NCBI RefSeq assembly: GCF_002920915.1
Contig: NZ_PQVF01000020.1
Span: 268 to 60,940 of the forward strand
Direction of reading: 5' to 3'
From: Solitalea longa
GTDB lineage: Bacteria; Bacteroidota; Bacteroidia; Sphingobacteriales; Sphingobacteriaceae
Length of the DNA stretch: 60,673 nt
Positions within the stretch are counted from its first letter, which is position 1; every line of letters starts with the position of its first letter. The notes under the pieces are model-generated. The model was not told where the DNA came from. It searched no databases and saw nothing but the letters and a program-made list of their open reading frames with translations. Below are positions 18,948-27,173 of this stretch, piece by piece. The position numbers were made by a program, and so were the translations under genes.

Positions 18948-18970
18948 TAATCATTGTAATCCCTACTAAT

Positions 18971-20116
18971 ATGCAAACTCTACCACCACCTATAAATTCA
19001 TCTACCACCTTTACCAACGAAACCAACCTCCAAAAACTTCTCGAAAGCCAATCCAAAATCCGTGAAAACAAATCCAAGCCCATAACTTTTGCTTCTCCTA
19101 TTCTTAGCCAAAACGAAAACGCGGTATTCTTTCCTCGAACCATCAATGTAATCCAGGGAAAAGCCGGTGTACATAAAAGTCGTTTAGCAGAAACAATTTG
19201 TGCTACCTTCTTAAAAAGACCTGAAAGTAATCGTGACTTACTCGGCTTTAAAACAGCTACACCACTTCAGGGGAGGTCTGGAGGAGTTGCTGTTTGTTAC
19301 GTTGATACAGAACGAAATCTATCAGATCAATTACCCTACGCACTGCAACAAATCCAATTAAAAGCCGGTTACCAAATAGAAGATCACCCCATTAATTTCG
19401 ATTACATATCGCTCTTAGAATTCAGCCGGGAGGAACGTTTCGAAATGTTAGACATGTACCTGGAATATATTCGTCAGAAATATCATACCCACGTTTTTAT
19501 TGTGTTAGATGTGATCACAGATTGCGTATTCAATTTCAATGACTCAAAAGACAGCATGAAACTGATTGATATGATGAACCGGTCCATCAACCGCTACAAT
19601 GTTTCCTTTTTATGTTTGATTCATGAAAACCCCGGTAACACCGACAAAGCTAGGGGACATCTGGGCACTGAGATCACCAACAAAGCATCCACTGTTTTAC
19701 AAGTAGGCTTTGAACGTGACGGAGAAAACCGTTTTACCGACCTTATTAAAATTGCCTATCTCAAATGCCGAAGCTCTCGTAAGCATGAACCATTTTATGT
19801 GCAATATTCCGATGAAGAAAAAGGATTGATACTTGCTAGCCCCGAAACCGTTTTTACAGTACTAGGTGAACGCCAGCAAAAAGCCGAACTGGATGAACTC
19901 TGTGATTATTTAGGTAGAATATTAATTGAGCCCATGAGTAAGCAAACCCTCTTTGATTTGCTAACGGAGGAATTCGACTGTAAGCCGCGGACTCTAGAAA
20001 ATCGAATTAAGCAAATCATGCAAATCCCCATTACGCTCATTGGGCAAAATGGCGCATTCTGCACACTTTGCAAACGTCAGGAAAGTAAGGAAATTTCATA
20101 CTTGTTAAAATATTGA
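18971..20116 (+). CDS. RepA/RecA-fold AAA ATPase of the element
   Basis: 381 residues from the ATG at 18971. The frame runs upstream to 18761, but that part translates the nonamer repeat (VQFVLFVQFV) and is rejected. The P-loop is GKAGVHKS (63-70), Walker B is VFIVLDVITD, and a sensor-like block CLIHENPGNTDKARGHLG follows. This pattern is typical of AAA_25/RepA-like helicase ATPases in plasmids and integrative elements. The C-terminal ~60 residues form a separate helical/ribbon tail (LENRIKQIMQIPITLI ... CKRQE). A diverged copy of this tail recurs at 29959-30138. Predicted to act in replication or maintenance of the excised element. Confidence 0.82.
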   Translation: MQTLPPPINSSTTFTNETNLQKLLESQSKIRENKSKPITFASPILSQNENAVFFPRTINVIQGKAGVHKSRLAETICATFLKRPESNRDLLGFKTATPLQGRSGGVAVCYVDTERNLSDQLPYALQQIQLKAGYQIEDHPINFDYISLLEFSREERFEMLDMYLEYIRQKYHTHVFIVLDVITDCVFNFNDSKDSMKLIDMMNRSINRYNVSFLCLIHENPGNTDKARGHLGTEITNKASTVLQVGFERDGENRFTDLIKIAYLKCRSSRKHEPFYVQYSDEEKGLILASPETVFTVLGERQQKAELDELCDYLGRILIEPMSKQTLFDLLTEEFDCKPRTLENRIKQIMQIPITLIGQNGAFCTLCKRQESKEISYLLKY

Positions 20117-20141
20117 ATATCAATTATTTGCAATCTTTTAG

Positions 20142-20193
20142 AACGTTTGCAAGTTTGCAAAGGCTATATATGTGCGTTGCAAATTGCAAACGT
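20142..20193. promoter_or_regulatory. ACGTTTGCAA dyad, copy 1
   Basis: Half-sites AACGTTTGCAA (20142) and TTGCAAACGT (20184-20193) flank a centre with GGCTATATATG. It lies 25 bp after the ATPase stop and 205 bp before the sigma-factor gene. Better-preserved copies are at 30160 and 30633. Confidence 0.65.
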
Positions 20194-20397
20194 CAGGAAT
20201 CTCAAGCAGCAGAGGTGTGATTTTCTTCCTTTTTAGTTATTATGCATTGTTTTATTTTACTGAAATAAAAACATTTTATGAGCTTTCTCAACCCATCTTA
20301 ATTTTTCTAAAATCAGTATTGATGCAAACAAATCTTAAAAATTATTTATCATTACGTTTATTAAAATTTTGAGGCTATAAATGAGGTCATTGGAGAG

Positions 20398-20970
20398 ATG
20401 AAGAGCTATACGAACCATACCGACCAACAGTTAACCGAAATGCTTCGGACGGGAGATCGTGTGGCTTATACTGAAATTTATAACCGTTACAAACGATCGC
20501 TTTATCTTTTTGCTTTTAAAAGGTTAAATGAAAAAGAAGAAGTTTGGGATATTGTTCATGAAGTATTTCTTTCTCTGTGGTCAAATTTCGAAAGTTTGAA
20601 CATTGAGTTTACCTTATCAACTTACTTGCACTCAGCAGTGAGAAATAAAGTGGCTAATTTAATTGCACATAAACAAGTTTCTGCTCGTTACCTTGATAGC
20701 TTGAGTAGTTTTCTTTCTACTGAGCCTGATCACACTGACCATCTTGTAAGGTATCGTGAATTGGAAGTTCAGATTGAAAAAGAAATTCAGGCCCTACCTG
20801 AAAAAATGCGTCAGGTATTTGAATTAAGCCGTAAGTCGGATTATAGCCGCATGAAAATCGCTGAAGAATTGGGCCTATCTGAAGAAACCGTAAAGAGCCA
20901 TATGCATCAGGCTCTTAAAAGGTTAAAGGTAAAACTCGGCCCACTGTTTAATCTTCTTTTTATATTTTAA
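20398..20970 (+). CDS. ECF RNA polymerase sigma factor (FecI-like)
   Basis: 190 residues. Region 2 lies at ~20-90 (YNRYKRSLYLFAFKRL, DIVHEVFLSLWSNFESLN) and region 4 at ~130-185 (LPEKMRQVFELSRKSDYSRMKIAEELGLSEETVKSHMHQALKRLK). It directs polymerase to promoters of linked genes when released from its anti-sigma factor. It is followed by a FecR anti-sigma gene and the SusC/SusD pair, the standard Bacteroidota arrangement for substrate-induced outer-membrane uptake. Confidence 0.93.
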   Translation: MKSYTNHTDQQLTEMLRTGDRVAYTEIYNRYKRSLYLFAFKRLNEKEEVWDIVHEVFLSLWSNFESLNIEFTLSTYLHSAVRNKVANLIAHKQVSARYLDSLSSFLSTEPDHTDHLVRYRELEVQIEKEIQALPEKMRQVFELSRKSDYSRMKIAEELGLSEETVKSHMHQALKRLKVKLGPLFNLLFIF

Positions 20971-21057
20971 CTCACCAATTAAAATTATTTTGAAATTGTT
21001 CTAACCCTTGGACAATACTTAACTGACTAACTACTAAAATAACCAAAGAATATTTTA

Positions 21058-22191
21058 GTGGATCAACAATACGCCAAAGAACTTCTCGAAAAATATAAAT
21101 CAGGCCAGTGTACTGCAGAGGAAAAAGAGCAGGTTGAAAACTGGATTACCTTCGGGGAATTTCCTGATGCCGAAATCTCTTTAGAAGAGTTGGAGGACCA
21201 GCTAGACGCGATGTCAAATGCATTGCCTTTATATAAGGAAAGGCGTCTTTGGCCAAAAATCGCGGTAGCTGCTGCGGCCGCAATAGTAATTTTTAGTGTA
21301 GGATTAATATACTATTCTGGCCAATCCAACAAATCAAAACAAACTACCATTGCCTTCAATGATATAGCACCAGGAAAGCAAGGGGCAACTTTAACCCTTG
21401 CAAATGGTTCTCAAATTCGCTTATCCACAGCCAGCAATGGAGAAATAGCACAACAGTCGAATGTTAAAATTACCAAGAGCGCTAAGGGAGAAATTATTTA
21501 CCAATTAGGTTCTTCAAAAAATGACCAATCAGCTACTAATTCTCTAAATACATTAACTACTGCTAATGGAGAGGTTTATACTTTAATTCTACCTGATAAT
21601 TCTAAAGTATGGATGAATGCCGCCTCAAGTATTAGTTATACTCCTATGCTAATGGATAAGGGTGTAAGAAGGGTGAGATTGGAAGGAGAAGCCTACTTCG
21701 AAGTTGTTAAAGACAAGGCTCATCCTTTTATTGTTGAAAGTGCCGGACAAAAGGTAGAGGTGCTGGGTACACATTTTAATGTTAATGCGTACAGCGATGA
21801 GAGTAGTGTGATAACCACCTTGCTTGAAGGCAGTGTGCGTGTAACTTCAGAAAAAAATGGTATTAGCGCAAAAAATGTAATGCTTAAACCAAATCAGCAA
21901 TCGGTTACTGCTGCGAATATTATCCATGTATCTGAAGTAAATACAAGAGAAGCTGTTGCCTGGAAAAATGGATTATTTTATTTCAATAATACCGCGATCC
22001 AAAATGTAATGCGGCAAGTTGAACGGTGGTATGATGTGAAGGTAGTGTATGAGCAACCTGCATTGAAGGATGAAATTTTAAGTGGCTCGGTATCAAGATA
22101 TGGTAATCTGTCCAAATTATTGGCTGCTATTGAGCAAACGGGTGCAGTGAAATTTAAAATAGAAGGGAAAGTTATTAAGGTAACTCAATAA
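21058..22191 (+). CDS. FecR-family anti-sigma factor
   Basis: 377 residues with a GTG start (21058); no ATG is close enough to keep the N-terminal anti-sigma helices. An N-terminal cytoplasmic region (~1-62) is followed by one membrane span (~66-86, IAVAAAAAIVIFSVGLIYY), a periplasmic FecR domain (~165-270, with RRVRLEGEAYFEVVKD and VLGTHFNVNAY) and a C-terminal DUF4974-like domain (~300-377). It relays the SusC transporter's substrate signal across the inner membrane to the sigma factor encoded upstream. Confidence 0.92.
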   Translation: MDQQYAKELLEKYKSGQCTAEEKEQVENWITFGEFPDAEISLEELEDQLDAMSNALPLYKERRLWPKIAVAAAAAIVIFSVGLIYYSGQSNKSKQTTIAFNDIAPGKQGATLTLANGSQIRLSTASNGEIAQQSNVKITKSAKGEIIYQLGSSKNDQSATNSLNTLTTANGEVYTLILPDNSKVWMNAASSISYTPMLMDKGVRRVRLEGEAYFEVVKDKAHPFIVESAGQKVEVLGTHFNVNAYSDESSVITTLLEGSVRVTSEKNGISAKNVMLKPNQQSVTAANIIHVSEVNTREAVAWKNGLFYFNNTAIQNVMRQVERWYDVKVVYEQPALKDEILSGSVSRYGNLSKLLAAIEQTGAVKFKIEGKVIKVTQ

Positions 22192-22290
22192 AACAGCATT
22201 ATATGTGTAATCAACCCATTTTCTTTCATAAAAATATTTAATAAAAACAAAATGACTTGACCTTTACAACAGCAAAATTAAAGAATTAAG

Positions 22291-22337
22291 GGTTTGCTCT
22301 ATAAAGCAAACCGGGAAGTGTTACCAGCACCTCCCGG
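22291..22337 (+). promoter_or_regulatory. Two tandem hairpins in the SusC leader
   Basis: GGTTTGCT/AGCAAACC (22291-22312) and CCGGGA..GTG/CAC..TCCCGG (22311-22337) lie between fecR and susC. There is no following T-run, so a leader structure or partial attenuator is more likely than a terminator. Confidence 0.4.
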
Positions 22338-22432
22338 AACAGTTTGAGCTAACCTTTCCCTCTCCTAAGTAGGTTCGGGGATAAAAAAATCGTATCAACA
22401 ATTCATGAATCAACTCTAACCGGAATAAAAGT

Positions 22433-25400
22433 ATGAAAATAAATGCTTTTTACGCAGGCGCTTGCCGTTTATGGCTACCTCCTAAAATATTTTTAATTAT
22501 GAAAATAATCATAATTATAATGACCACTTGTTTAATTCAAGTATCTGCAGCTGGATTTGCTCAAAAAGTTACTTACAGTAAAAAAGGTGCAAGCTTAGCT
22601 GAAATTTTTAACCAAATCACTTTACAGACGGGTTATAATGTCCTCTATGCTCCAGGAAAGTTGGGTGGATCTCAAAGCATCGACGTCAATTTTAAAGATA
22701 CTGATCTTAAGGAAGTGCTGGAAGAAATAAGTACACAGCAGCCTTTTGAATATAATATTGACGATAAGAATATTATAATTAAGCCAATAAAAACTTCCTT
22801 TCGGAACAGGGTGATGAGCGCATTGTTTGCTATTACTATCAAAGGAAAAGTTGTTGATGAGGGAGGACAGCCGTTGGTTGGGGCAACAATTTTGGTTAAG
22901 GGTACCACACAATCAACTTTTTCTGACGAAAATGGAGATTTTACCCTAGCAAATGTGGATGAAGGTGCCATTTTACAAATCTCTTTTATTGGTTATATAA
23001 CTCGCGAACGTAAGGCCGCTCCGCAGTTAGGGACCATCAAAATGGAATTAGTGATTGGAAAGTTGACAGAAGTAACCGTCAACGCTGGATATTATTCCGT
23101 TAAAGAAAGCGAACGTACTGGAAATATTTCTAAAATAAACGCTAAGGATATTGAGAAACAACCTGTTTCAAATGTACTTGCCTCAATGCAAGGGCGTATG
23201 GCAGGAGTCGATATCATCCAGGATTCAGGAACGCCCGGAAGCGGCTTCCAGATAAAGATACGGGGTCTCAACAGCCTACGGGAAGACGGCAATGAACCGC
23301 TCTACATTATCGATGGTGTGCCTTATTCTTCGGAAGTCATTGGATACTACAATACGACAAGTGGAATACCAACACCTACGAGTCCGTTAAACAGCATCAA
23401 TCCCAATGATGTTGAAAGCATAGAAGTCCTCAAAGATGCAGATGCAACCGCTATCTACGGTTCGCGCGGAGCCAATGGGGTAGTACTGATTACCACCAAA
23501 AAAGGCAAGGCAGGAAAAACGAGCGTAACGGCTTCCGCATCTTCAGGAATTGGAAAAGTCACCAAAATGATCGACCTGATGGATACCCAGCAGTATTTGG
23601 AAATGAGAAAACAGGGTTTTGCCAATGACGGTGTTACCAACTATCCCGATTGGGCATATGACATTAATGGAACTTGGGATCAAAACCGTTATACCGATTG
23701 GCAAAAGGAACTTTTGGGTGGAACTGCTGTAATTGCCAATATGCAGGCGTCGGTATCAGGCGGTTCCGATTTAACCCAATATCTGATCAATGGCACCTAC
23801 CACACTGAAACAACGGTACTCCCCGGTGATTTTAAGTATGATAAAGCAGCTGTCCACTTTAGCATGAACCACAGGAGTGAGGATAATAAATTCAAATTCA
23901 CTTTTTCAACAGGCTATACTGCCCAAGACAATTTACAGCCAGAAACCGATATCAGCCGCACGGCTCGAAATCTGGCTCCCAATGCCCCTGCCCTGTATGA
24001 TGCCAACGGCAACCTGAATTTTGAAAATAGCACTTTTCAAAATCCATTGGCAGCGCTCCGGGGCATTAGCACGGCAAAAACTAATGATCTTATTGCCAAT
24101 ACAGTGCTGAGTTATCAGATAGCTCCAGATTGGGAACTCAAAACTAATTTAGGGCTAACAGATATAAAGAATGGAGAGCAGCGCCTCTTGCCATCGACAA
24201 TGTATGATCCTGCCTATCATCTTGGAAGCAGCAACTCGGCGATGTTTTCCAGTAATACCCAGAGAAAATCCTGGATTGTGGAACCGCAGCTTCGTTGGAG
24301 CCATAATTTCGGAATCAGTACAATTGATGTTTTGGTGGGAGGTACTGCGCAACAGCAAACTACCTCACGGCTGTACCAGTTTGGGTATGGTTTTGCTAGC
24401 AACAGCCAGATTACGGACATAGCCTCAGCCACTCAAAAATCCATTTTTGTAAGTGATGAAACCCAATATAAATACCAAGCTTTTTTTGGAAGGCTCAATT
24501 ATAATTGGGATCAAAAATATATTGTGAACCTAACGGGAAGAAGGGATGGTTCAAGCCGATTTGGACCAGGCAAACAGTTTGCCACATTTGGGGCTATAGG
24601 CGCCGCCTGGCTGTTCTCGAAAGAAAGTTTCCTAAAAGATAATGCAGTGCTGAGTTTTGGAAAGCTTCGGGCTAGCTACGGTAGTTCAGGCAGTGATCAA
24701 ATAGGGGATTATCAGTATTTGGATACCTATATTTCCTCTGGTCTAAACTACAATGGTGCCATAGGTTTAGATCCCACTCGACTGTACAATCCGGATTTTA
24801 GTTGGGAAACTAACCAAAAACTGGAGACTGCAATAGAAATGGGGTTCTTCCGGGATCGAATATTTTTTACAGCAGCTTGGTATCGGAATCGGTCTTCTAA
24901 TCAATTGGTAGGGATTCCTTTGCCAGGGACAACAGGATTCAGTTCCATTAACGCTAATTTAAACGCCACCGTTCAAAATATGGGGCTGGAATTTACACTG
25001 CGTACTCTAAATTTTGACCGTAACAGTTTTAAATGGACAACCAACTTTAATATATCGGCTCCCAAAAACAAACTACTGTCTTTTCCGGGACTCGAAGGCT
25101 CGACTTATTCCAATCGATATGTTATTGGGGAATCGACAAGCATTGTAAAGACATATCAGTTAAAAGGGGTCAATCCACAAACGGGGCTGTATGAGGTGGA
25201 AGATTTCAATAAAGACGGTATGATTACCTCACTGGGCGACAAAAAGGTCATTATGGATCTTACACCGCAGTACTTTGGAGGTTTGGAAAACCAGTTTCAA
25301 TATAAAAACTGGCAATTAAATTTTCTTTTCCAGTTTGTAAAACAAAAGAATTACATATATACTCCAAACGTTCCCGGTGGTAGTTTCTTCAATCAGAGTT

Positions 25401-25732
25401 CGGACATGATTAAAGCATGGCAGCATGAAGGAGACCAGGTTCCTTTTCAGATGAATACATCGGGCGAAAATGGGGCTGCTGTAAATGCCTATTACAATTA
25501 TTTGGACAGCAACGCACCAATTGTGGATGCGTCCTACATTCGGTTAAAAAATATTGCGGTAAGCTATGACCTGCCGTTGCATGCCATCAAAGGGGTTCAC
25601 TGTAAGCTGTCATTGTTGGGACAGAATGTGTTAACATTTACCCCATACAAAGGGGGTGATCCAGAATTTAAATATACCGCATACCTGCCTCCTCTAAAAA
25701 CAATTACCGCAGGCTTACAGCTTACGTTTTAA
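22433..25732 (+). CDS. SusC/RagA-family TonB-dependent outer-membrane transporter
   Basis: 1,099 residues. A signal-anchor-like N-terminus ends at SAAGFAQ (an alternative ATG at 22499 gives a shorter signal). It is followed by an STN domain (~45-115), a carboxypeptidase-regulatory-like domain (~135-205, GKVVDEGGQPLVGATILVKG), a TonB plug (~215-330, YIIDGVPY, SIEVLKDADATAIYGSRGANGVV) and a beta-barrel to the C-terminus (GLQLTF). The STN domain marks it as a signalling transporter that talks to the FecR protein encoded upstream. It forms the import complex with the SusD protein downstream. Linkage to an S9 peptidase suggests peptide import rather than glycans. Confidence 0.95.
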   Translation: MKINAFYAGACRLWLPPKIFLIMKIIIIIMTTCLIQVSAAGFAQKVTYSKKGASLAEIFNQITLQTGYNVLYAPGKLGGSQSIDVNFKDTDLKEVLEEISTQQPFEYNIDDKNIIIKPIKTSFRNRVMSALFAITIKGKVVDEGGQPLVGATILVKGTTQSTFSDENGDFTLANVDEGAILQISFIGYITRERKAAPQLGTIKMELVIGKLTEVTVNAGYYSVKESERTGNISKINAKDIEKQPVSNVLASMQGRMAGVDIIQDSGTPGSGFQIKIRGLNSLREDGNEPLYIIDGVPYSSEVIGYYNTTSGIPTPTSPLNSINPNDVESIEVLKDADATAIYGSRGANGVVLITTKKGKAGKTSVTASASSGIGKVTKMIDLMDTQQYLEMRKQGFANDGVTNYPDWAYDINGTWDQNRYTDWQKELLGGTAVIANMQASVSGGSDLTQYLINGTYHTETTVLPGDFKYDKAAVHFSMNHRSEDNKFKFTFSTGYTAQDNLQPETDISRTARNLAPNAPALYDANGNLNFENSTFQNPLAALRGISTAKTNDLIANTVLSYQIAPDWELKTNLGLTDIKNGEQRLLPSTMYDPAYHLGSSNSAMFSSNTQRKSWIVEPQLRWSHNFGISTIDVLVGGTAQQQTTSRLYQFGYGFASNSQITDIASATQKSIFVSDETQYKYQAFFGRLNYNWDQKYIVNLTGRRDGSSRFGPGKQFATFGAIGAAWLFSKESFLKDNAVLSFGKLRASYGSSGSDQIGDYQYLDTYISSGLNYNGAIGLDPTRLYNPDFSWETNQKLETAIEMGFFRDRIFFTAAWYRNRSSNQLVGIPLPGTTGFSSINANLNATVQNMGLEFTLRTLNFDRNSFKWTTNFNISAPKNKLLSFPGLEGSTYSNRYVIGESTSIVKTYQLKGVNPQTGLYEVEDFNKDGMITSLGDKKVIMDLTPQYFGGLENQFQYKNWQLNFLFQFVKQKNYIYTPNVPGGSFFNQSSDMIKAWQHEGDQVPFQMNTSGENGAAVNAYYNYLDSNAPIVDASYIRLKNIAVSYDLPLHAIKGVHCKLSLLGQNVLTFTPYKGGDPEFKYTAYLPPLKTITAGLQLTF

Positions 25733-25800
25733 CCTTTACTAATCTAGCCATGATAAATACAATTATTTTAAAAAAGTTACTTCATAAAAGTGTTAAAGAG

Positions 25801-27165
25801 ATGAATAATAAAAGCTGTTTCCTGCTAATATTATCTCTGACACTAGGTGCCTGTGATAGCTTTGTGAAAGTGGATCTTCCCGCTTCGCAATTGTCGGCCA
25901 AAACAGTTTTCGAAGATGCAGGAACGGCCAAGGCGGCTATGGCCGGTTTGTATGCCAAAATGAGAGATGGCGGGATATTGACCGGTCATTCATCGGGGGT
26001 GTCTTGTTCTCTTGGGCTCTACGCCGATGAATTTGATTATTACTACCTATACTCGGTGGATAATTTTTATACCAATTCATTATTTCCTGGAGATAATGGG
26101 GTAAATAATACCTGGAATAGGAGTTATAACCAAATTTATAGCGCCAATGCGATTCTTGCAGGATTGGACAATTCCACTACCATAGCGGAAGCCGATAAAA
26201 AACAATTGCAAGGTGAGGCCCTCTTTATAAGAGCCTTGCTTCATTTTTATCTAGTGAATCTCTTTGGCGACATTCCCTATATCAACACAACAGATCATCT
26301 ACTGAACAGCAAAGTTTCACGAATGCCTGCCAATAAAATCTATAGCCTGATTGTAATGGACCTGAATAAAGCTGTTGAATTACTATCGGAGGATTATGTT
26401 TCATCTGAGCGCATTATTCCCAACCGAAGCACTGCCACAGCGTTTTTAGCACGGGTTTATTTGTATATGGGATTATATCCCGAAGCCTCGAATGCCTCCT
26501 CTGCAGTGATCAATAATCCACTGTATGTTTGGGAAACGGATTTGGATAAAATCTTTCTTAAAGAAAGCAGCACTACAATCTGGCAATTTATGCCAAACAC
26601 CTCCGACAGCAATACTGCCGAAGGGAGCATATACATATTTACTTCAGGTCCGCCACCCATCGTGGGGCTTAGGACTGACTTTGTGAATTCTTTTGAAGTG
26701 GGAGATCAAAGAAAGACCCATTGGACTAAGGCGGTAACAGATGGGATCACGACATGGTACCATGCCTTTAAATACAAACAACAATCCTCCACCCCTAGCT
26801 CTGTTGAGTATTCCATAGTGTTTCGTTTGGCAGAACAATACCTGATTCGCGCCGAAGCAAGAGCGTATCAAGGCGATCTAAGTGGAGCCAAAGAAGATTT
26901 AAACCTCATTCGAACAACAGCAGGACTTTCCAAATCTACTGCGATTACTTTTGATGAGATTATAAATGATATTCTAAAACAACGTCGTTTTGAACTATTC
27001 ACTGAATTTGGACAGCGTTTTTTTGATTTGAAACGAACCGGAAAACTAGACGAGGTGCTATCCGTATCCAAACCAGGATGGAATACCACCGATAGTTTGT
27101 GGCCATTACCTGCCCTTGAATTGAACTCCAATCCCAACCTGAATCCGCAAAACCCTGGATATTAA
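25801..27165 (+). CDS. SusD/RagB-family outer-membrane lipoprotein
   Basis: 454 residues from 25801, chosen because a compact lipoprotein signal follows (MNNKSCFLLILSLTLGAC, lipid on the Cys); an in-frame ATG at 25750 would add 17 residues. SusD family landmarks: GTAKAAMAGLYAKM near the N-terminus, the TPR-like GEALFIRALLHFYLVNLFGDIPY, RSTATAFLARVYLYMGLYPEA, and the C-terminal RRFELFTEFGQRFFDLKRTG. It is the substrate-capturing lid over the SusC barrel. The next gene starts 8 bases after its stop. Confidence 0.94.
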   Translation: MNNKSCFLLILSLTLGACDSFVKVDLPASQLSAKTVFEDAGTAKAAMAGLYAKMRDGGILTGHSSGVSCSLGLYADEFDYYYLYSVDNFYTNSLFPGDNGVNNTWNRSYNQIYSANAILAGLDNSTTIAEADKKQLQGEALFIRALLHFYLVNLFGDIPYINTTDHLLNSKVSRMPANKIYSLIVMDLNKAVELLSEDYVSSERIIPNRSTATAFLARVYLYMGLYPEASNASSAVINNPLYVWETDLDKIFLKESSTTIWQFMPNTSDSNTAEGSIYIFTSGPPPIVGLRTDFVNSFEVGDQRKTHWTKAVTDGITTWYHAFKYKQQSSTPSSVEYSIVFRLAEQYLIRAEARAYQGDLSGAKEDLNLIRTTAGLSKSTAITFDEIINDILKQRRFELFTEFGQRFFDLKRTGKLDEVLSVSKPGWNTTDSLWPLPALELNSNPNLNPQNPGY

Positions 27166-27173
27166 TCAAAGCC

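Noticed and set aside
18761-18970. Longer start for the RepA-like ATPase
   Set aside because: The extra 70 residues come from the nonamer repeat (VQFVLFVQFV) and contain no ATPase-like sequence; the ATG at 18971 is better.
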